From Anaerolineae bacterium (GTDB lineage Bacteria; Chloroflexota; Anaerolineae; JAFGEY01): a DNA stretch of 64,000 bases. Both the position numbers and the translations under genes were made by a program. Below the pieces are notes generated by a model. The model was given only the letters and a program-made list of their open reading frames with translations. It searched no databases and was not told the origin of the DNA. The stretch covers positions 3,215 through 67,214 of the forward strand of contig JAFGIE010000006.1 in NCBI GenBank assembly GCA_016929775.1, given 5' to 3'. Of the stretch, positions 1 to 9,064 are shown piece by piece; position 1 is the first letter of the stretch, and the number at the start of each line of letters is the position of its first letter.

Positions 1-130
1 CAGCCTCCACTCCCGCACCAGCACGCGCATGTACGCCAAGCCGCTGCACGAGTGGGAGTCCTCGTACTCGCTGACTGATGAGGAGCAAGAGGCCATTGCA
101 CGCGCCTCGCAGCAGCAGGCGATGGAATAG
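1..130 (+). CDS. C-terminal end of an unidentified protein (partial)
   Basis: An open frame enters from the left edge, reading from base 2, and ends at TAG 128-130. About 42 residues are visible. The tail is polar and charged, ending in a Glu/Gln/Ala-rich stretch (motif SLTDEEQEAIARA). No domain can be recognised from this fragment. It lies about 100 bases upstream of the bactofilin gene on the same strand and could share its transcript. Confidence 0.5.
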   Translation, partial: SLHSRTSTRMYAKPLHEWESSYSLTDEEQEAIARASQQQAME

Positions 131-230
131 GACCGATCGGATACCGCGCGATCCCCTGGGCGCCCGAGACCGACCTCGTATGGCGGGTCTCCGGCGGGGA
201 TGAGACACGTGAGCGTCAGAGGAGGGTGGT

Positions 231-689
231 ATGGTGTTCGGCAGGGAGAAGAAGGCGCAAGTGCAAGCGAGGCCCGTCGCAAAGGGACCTGTTGAGATCG
301 AGACTGTCGTCGGCGCCAACACGAGCATCAAGGGAGACCTTCGCAGCAGCGGCGGGGTACGCGTAGAGGGCGACTTTGAGGGCACGATCGAGATCGCCGG
401 CAACCTGGTCGTCGGCGAGGCAGCCAAGGTCGTGGCTCAGATCTCGGCGCACAATGTGCAGATCCAGGGCGCCGTACAGGGGGATGTGACTGCACGCCGG
501 CTCGAGATCCTCGACACGGGCAAGCTGTGGGGGGACATCCAGGTCGACTCGTTCGTCCTGGACGATGGCGGCTTCTTCAGCGGGCAGAGCAAGATGCAGG
601 CCGAACACTCGCCACCGCTTCTCGAGGCGCAGACTGTCGTCAGCGGCGACATCGTCGACGGTGAGGCGACGGTGTCCGAGACACGCTAG
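231..689 (+). CDS. Bactofilin (polymer-forming cytoskeletal protein)
   Basis: The 152-residue protein has the bactofilin layout: a short polar N-terminus (about 1-25), a central right-handed beta-helix core (about 28-115) with the regular Gly/Val/Ile-rich turns typical of the family (TSIKGDLRSSGGVRVEGDFEG, broken as TSIKGDLRSS then GGVRVEGDFEG), and a polar C-terminal tail. Bactofilins self-assemble into cytoplasmic filaments and act as scaffolds for cell-shape or envelope enzymes. The ATG at 231 follows a strong GGAGGG ribosome binding site. The next gene is convergent, so the transcript likely ends in the short gap after 689. Identification rests on the repeat pattern and size. Confidence 0.85.
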   Translation: MVFGREKKAQVQARPVAKGPVEIETVVGANTSIKGDLRSSGGVRVEGDFEGTIEIAGNLVVGEAAKVVAQISAHNVQIQGAVQGDVTARRLEILDTGKLWGDIQVDSFVLDDGGFFSGQSKMQAEHSPPLLEAQTVVSGDIVDGEATVSETR

Positions 690-757
690 GCTACGGTGCG
701 ATCGGCGCTTCGTCGGGGTCCGGACGGGGGTGTGCGGCAGGGCATCGTCGACGTTGT

Positions 758-2209
758 CTACGCGGACGTGGTGGACTGGGCTCGCGGCGGGCTGCCGCTC
801 TTGTGGGCTTGCACCAGTTCGAGCAGGCTGACGTAGCCAAAGCCAAGCACATAGAGCGCTTGGAAGGGGACGATGCCCCCATAGCCGCGCTGCAGCGCGA
901 TGGCAATGGTGAGCGCCGCATAGAGGGCGAGGGCCAACTCAGCCCAGAGCAGGCGACCAGGTCGCAGGGCATAGGTTGGGTGCGCCGGCGCGCCGATCCC
1001 ACCCTTGGGCGTGCGCAGGAACGTGGACCGTACGCCGAGCAGGACCTCAACGATGGCGATCGTGCTGTTGAGCGCCATGCCGACGCCGATGCAGATCAGC
1101 GCCGGGAAGGCCCGTAAGCTGCGCCACCATCCGCCGTACAGAACGCGCTGACCCAGGGCGTAGAGCAGCGGTGGGCCGAGGGTGCCCACACTGAGCGCCG
1201 CCAGGGGCCAGCGGTCGAGCGAACCGTGCCACACCAGCGGTAGGGCGACGAGCATCACGATCAGCATCAATGGGTGGGCGAGGTAGTAGCTGAGGTGGAT
1301 CAGCGCCTGCAGGCGCACTGTCCACGAGAGTGGGCTCCGGATGACCGCCGGCCCTAGCTTGAGCAGGCACTGAATATTGCCCTTGGCCCACCGGGACTGC
1401 TGGCGCTTGAGGGCGGTCATCTGCGCCGGTATCTCGGCTAGTGCGGCGAGCTCGGGCAGCGTCCTGCCGCGCCAGCCGCGAAGCTGTGCGCGATAGGAGA
1501 GATCGACGTCTTCCGTAAGCTGCTCGGGATCCCAACCCCCGCAGTCGTCGATCGCTTGCCTGCGCCAAACGCCCGCTGTGCCGTTGAACGAGGTCAGCAT
1601 CCCCGCCCTCTCGCGCGCGACGTGCTCGATCGCAAAGTGCCCATCCAAGGCGATCGCCTGCGCCAGTGTCAGGTTCGAGAATGTCCGGTTCAAGTGGCCC
1701 CACCTGGCTTGCACGAAAGCCAGCCCAGGGTCCGCAGCTAGGAGCGGGACGGTGCGCGCCAGGAAGTCGGGCTGCGGGGCGAAATCAGCGTCAAAGAGGG
1801 CGATGTACTCGCCTCGCGCCTGCGTCAGGGCAGCGTTCAGCGCGCCCGCCTTGAACCCGCTCCGCTCAGAACGTCGGACGTGCGCGATGTCAACGCCCAG
1901 CGCCTGGTGTAGGGCTATGTGATGCGCGACAATGTCTGCCGTGTCGTCTGTCGAGTCGTCCACGACCTGGACCTGCAGGCGGTCCCTGGGCCAGTCCAGG
2001 CTGGCAAGGGCGCCGATGGCGCGACAGACCACGTACCGCTCGTTGTAGACGGGCAGCTGCACCGTCACCGTAGGGTAATCCGTAGGCGTCGCACAGACTG
2101 GGGGCGGGCGCCTGTGGGTTAGATAGAGCCAGATCAGCCAGAAGGCGTTGAAGCCATAGATGGCAAGCCAGAGGCTGGCGCCCAGATAGAGGATCGCCAA
2201 CGCAGCCAC
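758..2209 (-). CDS. Membrane glycosyltransferase, family 2 (cellulose-synthase-like)
   Basis: This is a processive-type GT2 enzyme. It has an N-terminal membrane helix, a GT-A catalytic domain with VDDSTDD (nucleotide-sugar binding), DADF (metal-binding DxD region), TEDVDLSYR (catalytic base region) and QQSRWAKG (the QxxRW motif of processive synthases), then three to four C-terminal membrane helices. It probably elongates a surface polysaccharide or glycolipid at the inner membrane; the sugar cannot be told. I start it at GTG 2209, preceded by AAGGAG (2216-2221), not at ATG 2257. A good promoter has its -10 inside 2239-2244, so the upstream ATG would lie before the transcript begins. The product is 483 residues. 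It is divergent from polA and convergent with bactofilin. Confidence 0.85.
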   Translation of the reverse strand: MAALAILYLGASLWLAIYGFNAFWLIWLYLTHRRPPPVCATPTDYPTVTVQLPVYNERYVVCRAIGALASLDWPRDRLQVQVVDDSTDDTADIVAHHIALHQALGVDIAHVRRSERSGFKAGALNAALTQARGEYIALFDADFAPQPDFLARTVPLLAADPGLAFVQARWGHLNRTFSNLTLAQAIALDGHFAIEHVARERAGMLTSFNGTAGVWRRQAIDDCGGWDPEQLTEDVDLSYRAQLRGWRGRTLPELAALAEIPAQMTALKRQQSRWAKGNIQCLLKLGPAVIRSPLSWTVRLQALIHLSYYLAHPLMLIVMLVALPLVWHGSLDRWPLAALSVGTLGPPLLYALGQRVLYGGWWRSLRAFPALICIGVGMALNSTIAIVEVLLGVRSTFLRTPKGGIGAPAHPTYALRPGRLLWAELALALYAALTIAIALQRGYGGIVPFQALYVLGFGYVSLLELVQAHKSGSPPRAQSTTSA

Positions 2210-2238
2210 GATTGTCTCCTTGACGCGAGATTGGACCG

Positions 2239-2267
2239 ATTCTAGCACGCGCGCCATCCCCTGTCAA
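2239..2267 (-). promoter_or_regulatory. Sigma70-type promoter for the GT2 gene
   Basis: On the minus strand TTGACA (2267-2262) and TAGAAT (2244-2239) are separated by 17 bases. Transcription should start near 2232, downstream of ATG 2257. This supports the GTG 2209 start for the glycosyltransferase. Confidence 0.6.
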
Positions 2268-2298
2268 AGCGCGAGGCGCGGGCCCCGTGGGGCTGGTG

Positions 2299-2328
2299 TT
2301 GGCGTTTCCGCTACACTCGTGATACAAT
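2299..2328 (+). promoter_or_regulatory. Probable polA promoter
   Basis: TTGGCG (2299-2304) and TACAAT (2323-2328) are 18 bases apart, with a TGA just before the -10 resembling an extended -10. The leader to the polA ATG would be about 105 nt. The match is moderate. Confidence 0.4.
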
Positions 2329-2439
2329 GTGCCCCGGTCGGCTGCCTGGTGTCGCCTGTGGGGCGGGTTCCCGGCGTTACCGGGTGCGTGGGTCGTACGT
2401 ACCCCGGATACACGCTGGAGCGACCGCTAGGAGGGAAGG

Positions 2440-5301
2440 ATGGCTCCCAAGCTGCTGCTGATAGACGGACACTCGCTCGTCTTCCGCGCTTTCTACGCGA
2501 CGGCGCACACGGGCGACATCATGGCGACCTCGAGCGGCGAGTGGACCAACGCGGTGTACGTCTTTGCCAACAAGCTGCTGCAGATGCTGCGCGACCAAGC
2601 GCCGGACTATGTCGCCGTCGCGTTTGACCGCGGCAGGACCTTCCGCCACGATGCGTATCCCGAGTACAAGGCAAATCGCAGCAGGGCGCCCGATGAGCTG
2701 CGCGTGCAGCTAGGGCGAGTCGAGCAGCTGATCGGCGCCTTCAACATCCCTGCCGTCTCGTGCGAGGGGTACGAGGCGGACGACGTACTCGGCACCCTGG
2801 CGCGCCAGGCTACCCAGCAAGGGATCGACACGGTCATCCTCACCGGGGACACGGATATGCTCCAGCTCGTAGATGAGCACGTCCAGGTCCTGTTGCCGCG
2901 TGGGCGTTACGGCGACGAAACACTGTACGGGCCGGACGAGGTCTCAGAGCGCTACGGTGGACTCGCTCCAAAGCAGCTGATCGATCATAAGGCGCTGACC
3001 GGAGACAGCTCGGACAACATTCCCGGTCTGCGCGGAATCGGGGACAAGACGGCGACGTCGCTCCTTCAGAGCTTTGGGTCGATCGACGGCGTGTACGATC
3101 ACTTGGAGGAGATCACGGGCAAGCGTCCGCGCGCTGCGCTGGAGGGAGGGCGCGACGACGTGCTCCTGTACAAGGACCTGGTGACGATCCGGTGTGATGC
3201 CCCAGTCAGCCTCGATACCGAGCAGGCGAGGATCGGCAACTACAGCCGCGAGCAGGTGGTGGAGCTGTTCAGGGAGCTCGAGTTCCATTCCCTGATCGAC
3301 CGCGTCCCGGCGGGCGAGGAGCGCGCGCAGGACGAAAGGGAGGCTGAAAGCACGCCCGGCAGCGAGGTCCCACTGCGGTATGTCACGGTCGACCGTCTGG
3401 AGCACCTCCAGGAGCTGGTAGAACGGCTGCGCACCGCTCCGGCATTCGCCTTCGACACAGAGACTACATCGACCGACCCGATGCTCGCCGACCTGGTCGG
3501 CATCTCGGTGGCTGTGGCGCCCGGGCGGGCGTGGTACATTCCCGTGGGGCACGGGGTCAGCCGGCGCCGCCCGGAGCCCGAGAGTGGGGATTTGAGCGAT
3601 CTACCGCTGTTTGCCGATCAAGAAGGCGGAGTCAGGGAGCAGGAGGCTGCGCCGACGGAAACGTCGGACGCCGAGCCGCAGCTTCCCCTGGCGACGGTGG
3701 TGGCGCATCTCAGGCCATTCTTTGAAAACCGAGAGGTCGCCAAGTACGCGCACAATGCGAGCTTTGACATCGAGGTGCTGGCGCAGACGACCGGGATCAC
3801 GGTCCGTGGCTTGAGCTTTGACACCATGATCGCCGCTTGGGTGCTCGACCCGGGCAGCCGCTCAATTGGCCTGAAAGCTCAAGCCTTTACGCGCCTCGGG
3901 ATCGAGATGACCCAGATCACCGACTTGATCGGCAGTGGCAAGTCGCAGCTTTCGTTTGACCGTGTCCCAGTCGCAGATGCCGCGCCCTATGCTTGTGCGG
4001 ACGCCGACATGACGTTCCGGTTGGTCGAGCCGCTCAAGGCAGAACTGCGCAAGCTGCACCAGTGGGAGCTGTTCGCCGAGATCGAGATGCCCATGGTCCC
4101 GATCCTGGTGGGCATGGAGATGACGGGCGTCCGTCTTGACGCAGATGTCCTGAAAGAGATGTCGGCTGAGCTGGACGAGAGCCAACGCCAGATCGAGCGG
4201 CAGATCTACGAACTGGTCGGTCACGAGTTCAACATCAACTCGACCAAGCAGCTGAGTGAGGTGCTGTTCGACGAATTGGGCCTGCCCAAGCAGGGCATCC
4301 GCAAGACGACCCATGGGTACTCGACCGCCGCCGACGTGCTGGAGTTGCTCAGGCGCAGGCACCCGGTGATCGAACTGATCCTCGATCAGCGTCAGATCAG
4401 CAAGCTCAAGTCGACGTACGTCGATGCGCTGCCTGCGCTGATCAACCCGCGCACCGGGCGAGTGCACACGTCGTACAACCAGACGGGGGCTGTGACCGGG
4501 CGGTTATCGTCCAGCAATCCCAACCTGCAGAACATCCCGATCCGGACTGAGCTGGGGCGGCAGATCCGCAAGGCCTTCGTGCCGCGTGAGGGGTGGTTGT
4601 TCCTTGCCGCCGACTATTCCCAGATCGAGCTACGGGTCCTGGCGCACGTCTCGCAAGACGCGGCGCTGCTCGACGCTTTTCATCGTAACCAGGACGTCCA
4701 CGCGCGCACGGCAGCGGCGGTGTATGGCATCGCGATCGACGCGGTGACCAAGCAGCAGCGCGCGATCGCCAAGACCGTGAACTTTGGCCTGATCTATGGA
4801 CAGAGCGCCTACGGACTGGCGCAGCAGACCGATCTGGACTATGACGAAGCGGAGCGGTTCATCGAGACCTACTTTGCCAAGTATCCTGGCGTGAAGGCTT
4901 GGCTGGAGAAGACACGCGTACGCGCGCAAGAGGACGGCTACGTGGAGACGCTCCTCGGTCGGCGCCGCTACTTCCCCGAGCTGCAGGGCACGCGGCGCGC
5001 ATATGCCGGTCAGCGCGCTGCAGCGGCACGCCAGGCGATCAACGCGCCGATCCAGGGCACGGCGGCGGACATTCTCAAGATCGCGATGATCCGACTGGAG
5101 CAGGGCTTGGGCGAACGTCGCCTGCAAGGCTGCATGGTGCTGCAGGTACACGACGAGGTCGTGCTCGAGGTACCCCAGGAAGAGATCGAAGAGGTGGCAG
5201 CCTTGACGCGGGATGTGATGGAGCACGCCTATGCGCTGAGCGTCCCGCTACGAGTGGACATGGAGGTCGGCGCTAACTGGTTCGACATGCAGCCTGTGTA
5301 G
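2440..5301 (+). CDS. polA: DNA polymerase I
   Basis: This is a full-length family A polymerase of 953 residues. The N-terminal 5'-3' exonuclease/flap domain covers about 1-290 (LIDGHSLVFRAFYA, GYEADDVLGT, GDSSDNIPG). A 3'-5' exonuclease domain follows (about 320-530) and keeps its metal-binding acids: D339/E341 in FDTET, the NASFD motif, and YACADAD with Y517 and D521. The polymerase domain (about 560-953) carries DYSQIELR (D725), the O-helix RAIAKTVNFGLIYG and VHDEV (D905/E906). Unlike Taq polymerase the proofreading site looks intact. It acts in Okazaki-fragment maturation and repair. A strong AGGAGGGA site precedes ATG 2440. An acidic insertion of about 45 residues lies inside the 3'-5' exonuclease domain (near 370-415), rich in Glu/Asp/Pro. 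Confidence 0.97.
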   Translation: MAPKLLLIDGHSLVFRAFYATAHTGDIMATSSGEWTNAVYVFANKLLQMLRDQAPDYVAVAFDRGRTFRHDAYPEYKANRSRAPDELRVQLGRVEQLIGAFNIPAVSCEGYEADDVLGTLARQATQQGIDTVILTGDTDMLQLVDEHVQVLLPRGRYGDETLYGPDEVSERYGGLAPKQLIDHKALTGDSSDNIPGLRGIGDKTATSLLQSFGSIDGVYDHLEEITGKRPRAALEGGRDDVLLYKDLVTIRCDAPVSLDTEQARIGNYSREQVVELFRELEFHSLIDRVPAGEERAQDEREAESTPGSEVPLRYVTVDRLEHLQELVERLRTAPAFAFDTETTSTDPMLADLVGISVAVAPGRAWYIPVGHGVSRRRPEPESGDLSDLPLFADQEGGVREQEAAPTETSDAEPQLPLATVVAHLRPFFENREVAKYAHNASFDIEVLAQTTGITVRGLSFDTMIAAWVLDPGSRSIGLKAQAFTRLGIEMTQITDLIGSGKSQLSFDRVPVADAAPYACADADMTFRLVEPLKAELRKLHQWELFAEIEMPMVPILVGMEMTGVRLDADVLKEMSAELDESQRQIERQIYELVGHEFNINSTKQLSEVLFDELGLPKQGIRKTTHGYSTAADVLELLRRRHPVIELILDQRQISKLKSTYVDALPALINPRTGRVHTSYNQTGAVTGRLSSSNPNLQNIPIRTELGRQIRKAFVPREGWLFLAADYSQIELRVLAHVSQDAALLDAFHRNQDVHARTAAAVYGIAIDAVTKQQRAIAKTVNFGLIYGQSAYGLAQQTDLDYDEAERFIETYFAKYPGVKAWLEKTRVRAQEDGYVETLLGRRRYFPELQGTRRAYAGQRAAAARQAINAPIQGTAADILKIAMIRLEQGLGERRLQGCMVLQVHDEVVLEVPQEEIEEVAALTRDVMEHAYALSVPLRVDMEVGANWFDMQPV

Positions 5302-5349
5302 GTGCGACCGGCGTAACCGCCACGCTACGTGGCTTGAGAAGGAGGAGCG

Positions 5350-6453
5350 ATGGTAGAAACGCAGCGGGTTCCGGTGCAGGTGATCAGGCAGTTCATACAG
5401 GACGTGTTCCAGGGCCTGGGTGTGCCCGAGGCGGACGCACAGATCAGCGCCGATGTCCTGATCGCGTCCGACCTGCGCGGCATCGATTCGCACGGCGTGG
5501 GGCGGCTCAAGTACTACTATGACCGGATCGTCTCCGGACGGCACAAGACCGACACGCGAATGGAAGTGGTCAAGGAGACCGAGACTACGGCGCTCGTCGA
5601 CGGGCACCACGGCATGGGGCACGTGACCTCGTATCGGTGCATGCAGATGGCGATCGTCAAGGCGCGGCGATATGGCCTGGGCGCGGTTGCCGTGCGCAAT
5701 GGCACCCATTTCGGCATCGCCGGGTACTATCCGCTCATGGCTGCCGAAGCGGGGATGATCGGCCTGACGGTGACCAATGCGCGCCCGTCGATCGCGCCGA
5801 CCTTTGGTACGGAGCCCATGCTGGGTACCAACCCAGTGGCCTTTGCCGCGCCGTCCGATCTGCCCTACCCGTTCTGCCTCGATATGGCGACCTCGATCTG
5901 CCAGCGGGGCAAGGTGGAAGTCGCCGAACGCGCCGAGAAGCCGGTCCCCGAGGGCTGGGTGATCGATCCGCTGGGCAAGCCGCTCACCGATCCATCCACG
6001 ATCCTGGCGGGGCTCGGAGAGGGGCGCGCAGCGTTACTGCCGCTGGGCGGCTACGGAGAGGCGCTCGCCGGGTACAAGGGCTATGGCCTGGCGACGATGG
6101 TCGAGGTCTTGTCGGCGGCGCTGTCCGGTGGCGTGTTCATGAAGGACCTGCTGGGTAGCGCGCCCGATGGCTCGCCGCGCCCGTATATGCTGGGGCACTT
6201 TTTCCTGGCGATCGACACCGCGCACTTTTTGCCGCTGGATGACTTTCGGCGTATCACCGGCGCCATTCTGCGCGAGCTGCAGTCCTCCCGAAAGGCCCCG
6301 AGTGAGCAGCGGATCTATGTGGCAGGCGAGAAGGAGTGGGAGGAGGAGCGGCAACGTCGCGAGCGCGGGATCCCGGTGAACGAGAACCTGAAGCGCGAGC
6401 TGCAGTTCATGCGAGATGCGCTGAGCATCCAAGGGTACGAGACGCACTTTTAG
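5350..6453 (+). CDS. Malate/L-lactate dehydrogenase family NAD(P)H oxidoreductase (Ldh2)
   Basis: The 367-residue protein belongs to the Ldh_2 family (ComC/YlbC/DlgD/AllD type), which is unrelated to classical LDH and reduces 2-oxoacids with NAD(P)H. Family hallmarks are SDLRGIDSHGVGRL near the N-terminus with the catalytic His, GHHGMGHV, NGTHFGIAGYYPLMAA, a nucleotide-binding region around TNARPSIAPTFGTEPMLGTNP (seen as TNARPSIAPTFG), CLDMATS and YKGYGLA. The substrate (malate, lactate, sulfolactate or ureidoglycolate) cannot be assigned. An AGAAGGAGGAG ribosome binding site precedes ATG 5350. It sits 112 bases ahead of acetate kinase on the same strand, consistent with fermentative carbon metabolism. 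Confidence 0.85.
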   Translation: MVETQRVPVQVIRQFIQDVFQGLGVPEADAQISADVLIASDLRGIDSHGVGRLKYYYDRIVSGRHKTDTRMEVVKETETTALVDGHHGMGHVTSYRCMQMAIVKARRYGLGAVAVRNGTHFGIAGYYPLMAAEAGMIGLTVTNARPSIAPTFGTEPMLGTNPVAFAAPSDLPYPFCLDMATSICQRGKVEVAERAEKPVPEGWVIDPLGKPLTDPSTILAGLGEGRAALLPLGGYGEALAGYKGYGLATMVEVLSAALSGGVFMKDLLGSAPDGSPRPYMLGHFFLAIDTAHFLPLDDFRRITGAILRELQSSRKAPSEQRIYVAGEKEWEEERQRRERGIPVNENLKRELQFMRDALSIQGYETHF

Positions 6454-6489
6454 TTTGATGGTGTGCATCTTTGGAGCCGAGATAACAGA

Positions 6490-6530
6490 GCATCCTGAAG
6501 GATGCGGATGTCCCACCACCCCCAGGTGGG
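6490..6530 (+). other. Two small hairpins in the ackA leader
   Basis: GCATCC-TGAA-GGATGC (6490-6505) is a perfect 6-bp stem with a tetraloop. CCCACC (6512-6517) pairs with GGTGGG (6525-6530) across a 7-nt C-rich loop. No run of T follows, so this is not an obvious terminator. It may be an mRNA-processing or stability element. Confidence 0.35.
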
Positions 6531-6565
6531 GTCATGCAGTCCCACAGAGCGAGGCAGAGGAGACT

Positions 6566-7780
6566 ATGAAGATCCTGGTCCTGAATTGCGGTAGTTCGTC
6601 GGTCAAGTACCAGCTGATCGAGATGGAACGGGAAGAGGTCGTGTGCAAGGGCATCGTCGAGCGGATCGGCGCCGCCGACGCGATCCTGCGCTACGAGCCA
6701 GCGGGCGGACCGGAGCTGCGCGAGGTGCGCCCAGTGGCGAACCACGCTCAAGCGATCGACGCCTTCCTTGGCTCGTTGATGGATGCCGAGATAGGCGTGA
6801 TCCACGACAGGGCCGAGATCGGCGGCGTCGGGCATCGCGTCGTGCACGGAGGGGAGTCGTTCGCGTCTTCCGTCCGGATCGACGACGCGGTGCTGGACAG
6901 CATCCAGGAATGCGCGGCTTTTGCGCCGCTGCACAACCCACACAACCTGGAGGGGATCCGGGTCTGCGCCGAGCTGCTGCCCGGCATCCCGCAAGTTGCG
7001 GTCTTTGACACTGCCTTCCACCAGACCATGCCCGCTACGGCCTACCTGTACGCCCTTCCGTACGACTACTACCGGCGGTTCAAGGTGCGACGCTACGGCT
7101 TTCACGGCACCTCGCACCACTATGTGTCGCGACGGGCAGCCGAGATCCTGGGACAGCCCGCTTCGCTGCTTCGAGTCGTCACGTGCCACCTCGGCAACGG
7201 GGCGAGCGTGGCAGCGGTCGATGGCGGCAGATCGGTCGACACGAGCATGGGTTTCACGCCGCTCGAAGGGCTGGTCATGGGCACGCGGTGTGGCGATATC
7301 GATCCGGCGCTGGTGCTGTATCTCATGCGCGAGGATGGGCTGACGCCTGCCGAAATGGACGATCTGCTCAACAAGAAGAGCGGCATGCTCGGCCTGACGG
7401 AGCTCTCGCACGACATGCGCGATATCGAGGCGAAAGCCCGGGATGGCGATCTGAAGTGCGATCAGGCGCTGGACATCTACTGCCAGCGAATCAAAAAGTA
7501 TATCGGCGCCTATGCGGCGGTGATGAACGGCGTGGACGCAGTCGTCTTTACGGGGGGCATCGGGGAAAAGTCGGAGGTCGTGCGACGGCGCGTGTGCCGG
7601 GGCATGGAGTACCTGGGCATTGTCTTTGACGACGCCGTGAACCAGGAGTGGGTGCCCTGGAACAAGCAGACGCCCTCGACCCCGCACCTCAGTTCCGGGC
7701 CGACCAAGGTGCTGGTCATCCCAACGAACGAGGAGTTGGTGATCGCGCGCGACACGTGCGAGATCCTGTGCCCGGCATAG
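6566..7780 (+). CDS. ackA: Acetate kinase
   Basis: AckA interconverts acetyl phosphate + ADP and acetate + ATP, the substrate-level phosphorylation step of acetogenesis. The 404-residue protein has the usual length and motifs: MKILVLNCGSSSVKYQL at the N-terminus, GHRVVHGGE, the phosphate loop FDTAFHQTMP, RYGFHGTSHHYV (catalytic His), CHLGNGASVAA, GFTPLEGLVMGTRCGDIDP (read as GFTPLEGLVMGTR then CGDIDP) and TGGIGEKS. ATG 6566 is chosen because the protein begins here in the family and GAGG/AGGAG precedes it; the frame is open further upstream but that part is leader. The gene ends 50 bases before the convergent CooC-like gene. Phosphotransacetylase is not in the window. Confidence 0.97.
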   Translation: MKILVLNCGSSSVKYQLIEMEREEVVCKGIVERIGAADAILRYEPAGGPELREVRPVANHAQAIDAFLGSLMDAEIGVIHDRAEIGGVGHRVVHGGESFASSVRIDDAVLDSIQECAAFAPLHNPHNLEGIRVCAELLPGIPQVAVFDTAFHQTMPATAYLYALPYDYYRRFKVRRYGFHGTSHHYVSRRAAEILGQPASLLRVVTCHLGNGASVAAVDGGRSVDTSMGFTPLEGLVMGTRCGDIDPALVLYLMREDGLTPAEMDDLLNKKSGMLGLTELSHDMRDIEAKARDGDLKCDQALDIYCQRIKKYIGAYAAVMNGVDAVVFTGGIGEKSEVVRRRVCRGMEYLGIVFDDAVNQEWVPWNKQTPSTPHLSSGPTKVLVIPTNEELVIARDTCEILCPA

Positions 7781-7829
7781 CGCCAGGCGCGTGCAGCGGT
7801 CTGTTGCAGCGCGGAGGGCCGGCGTGGGG

Positions 7830-8600
7830 CTATGGCAGCGCCTTGGCGACGATCGCGCGGGTCTGCTCTGCCAGCTCTGGCGCCATGTCATAGAGCGCTA
7901 CGTTGCGCATGTCGGCCTCGATCGCCCGGTCGGTGAAGGGGAGCACGCCGATCAGGGGCAGGGTGTCGAGATGCTCGCGGATGAAGGCTAGATCCCGTTC
8001 GCCGCGCACCTTGTTGGCGACGATCCACAGGGTCTCGACGTGCAGGTCGTTGGCGAGCGCCGCGATGCGTTTGGCGGTCTCTATGCTGCGCACGCCGGGT
8101 TCGACGACGGTGAACATGGCGTCGACGGCGCCCGCGGTGCCCCTGCCCAGGTGCTCGAGGCCAGCGACCATATCGAGGATCACGGTCTCTTGCTCACGCA
8201 GCAGCAGGTAGGTGACCAAGGTCCTGAGCACGGCGTTCTCTGGGCAGACACAGCCGGCGCCCGCGCCGCGCACGGTGCCCATCTGCAATAGGTGGATCCC
8301 CCGGTGGGCGACGGAGAAGCGCGCTGGGATATCGTCTACCCGCGGGTTGAGCTTGAACATCTTGCCGTACTGACCAGGCCTGGCGCCGGTGCGTTCCTCG
8401 ATCAGGTCGGCCATATCGACGATCGGCGTGATGCGTGCACAGAGCTCCTCGGGGAAGCCGAGGGCATTGGCAAGAGTGGCGTTCGGATCGGCGTCGATGG
8501 CGTAGACCTTGCGGCCCTGCTCGACCAGGACATAGGCAAGCAGGCTGGCGAGGGAGGTCTTGCCGACACCGCCCTTGCCGGTGATGGCGATCTTGGGCAT
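7830..8600 (-). CDS. CooC/AcsF-type nickel-insertion ATPase
   Basis: This is a MinD/CooC-family P-loop ATPase of 256 residues with a deviant Walker A (GKGGVGKTS, residues about 8-16), the DADPNATL switch, and a Cys-x-Cys pair in GCVCPEN that in CooC binds nickel and bridges the dimer. It very likely matures the Ni centre of CO dehydrogenase or acetyl-CoA synthase. I start at ATG 8600, preceded by AGAGGAG, rather than at longer upstream starts, because the P-loop should be near the N-terminus. It is divergent from the cooS operon. A second, distinct CooC lies inside that operon at 18606, so the two may serve different Ni sites. Confidence 0.85.
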   Translation of the reverse strand: MPKIAITGKGGVGKTSLASLLAYVLVEQGRKVYAIDADPNATLANALGFPEELCARITPIVDMADLIEERTGARPGQYGKMFKLNPRVDDIPARFSVAHRGIHLLQMGTVRGAGAGCVCPENAVLRTLVTYLLLREQETVILDMVAGLEHLGRGTAGAVDAMFTVVEPGVRSIETAKRIAALANDLHVETLWIVANKVRGERDLAFIREHLDTLPLIGVLPFTDRAIEADMRNVALYDMAPELAEQTRAIVAKALP

Positions 8601-8643
8601 TCGTTGCTCCTCTGGGCAGTTTGCGGGCTGAGCCGTGGACACA

Positions 8644-8672
8644 AGTGTACGCGAATCACATCGCTGCGTCAA
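8644..8672 (-). promoter_or_regulatory. Probable promoter of the divergent CooC-like gene
   Basis: On the minus strand TTGACG (8672-8667) and TACACT (8649-8644) are 17 bases apart, placing the start about 35 bases upstream of the ATG at 8600. Confidence 0.5.
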
Positions 8673-8734
8673 GTGGGCCTGGCAATTGGGGCGCGCGCCG
8701 CGTGCGGGCAGCGTGCGATTGTCGCGGCGGCGAG

Positions 8735-8763
8735 TTGACATACCGCCGATTGCGGGCTATAAT
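8735..8763 (+). promoter_or_regulatory. Consensus sigma70 promoter of the CODH/ACS operon
   Basis: A perfect TTGACA (8735-8740) and a perfect TATAAT (8758-8763) are separated by exactly 17 bases. Transcription should begin near 8770. This leaves a leader of almost 400 nt before the first gene at 9159. The two consensus boxes predict a constitutively strong promoter, so control is likely to be exerted downstream in the leader. Confidence 0.8.
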
Positions 8764-8890
8764 GGCGCCCGTTGAGCCGAAAAGCGCGGTACGCGTTTCC
8801 CCCGCCGCGCAGGCTATTGCGGCGCGCGATGGGGCAACGGGCGACAATCGAGGGACAAGCAGAGAACGACGGGCGTTCTGGTGGTGGATC

Positions 8891-8919
8891 AAGGGACCGT
8901 CCTCAAGGGCGGGCTTTTT
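8891..8919 (+). terminator. Intrinsic terminator or attenuator in the CODH/ACS leader
   Basis: CCGTCC (8897-8902), loop TCAA, GGGCGG (8907-8912), extended outward through G-U and A-U pairs and followed by TTTTT at 8915-8919. It lies 120-150 nt after the predicted start, as an attenuator would. Confidence 0.55.
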
Positions 8920-9064
8920 GTGTTCGATGGGGAGCGGATATCATGGCGAGTCTCAGCACTGACCGGAGGGCGCGCATTCCAGCCTCACAGGCTGTCCAGC
9001 GACCGTTGAGCGACCGGTTAGTCTCCTGCTTCTATGGATCGGACCAGCATAGGGTTCGGTGACC

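Noticed and set aside
8766..8843. tRNA-like 78-nt cloverleaf closed by CGCCCGTTG/CAACGGGCG
   Set aside because: No T-arm GGTTCRA sequence, no proper anticodon arm and no CCA-type end; better explained as a leader stem.
8860..8920. T-box-like leader end (GGTGG and ACCG near a CGGGCTTTTT hairpin)
   Set aside because: The conserved T-box antiterminator block is not intact and the downstream genes are not amino-acid or tRNA-ligase genes.
9020..9040. Reverse-strand match to a cobalamin B12 box (GCAGGAGAC)
   Set aside because: Wrong strand for the operon, short, and the rest of the cobalamin aptamer is missing.
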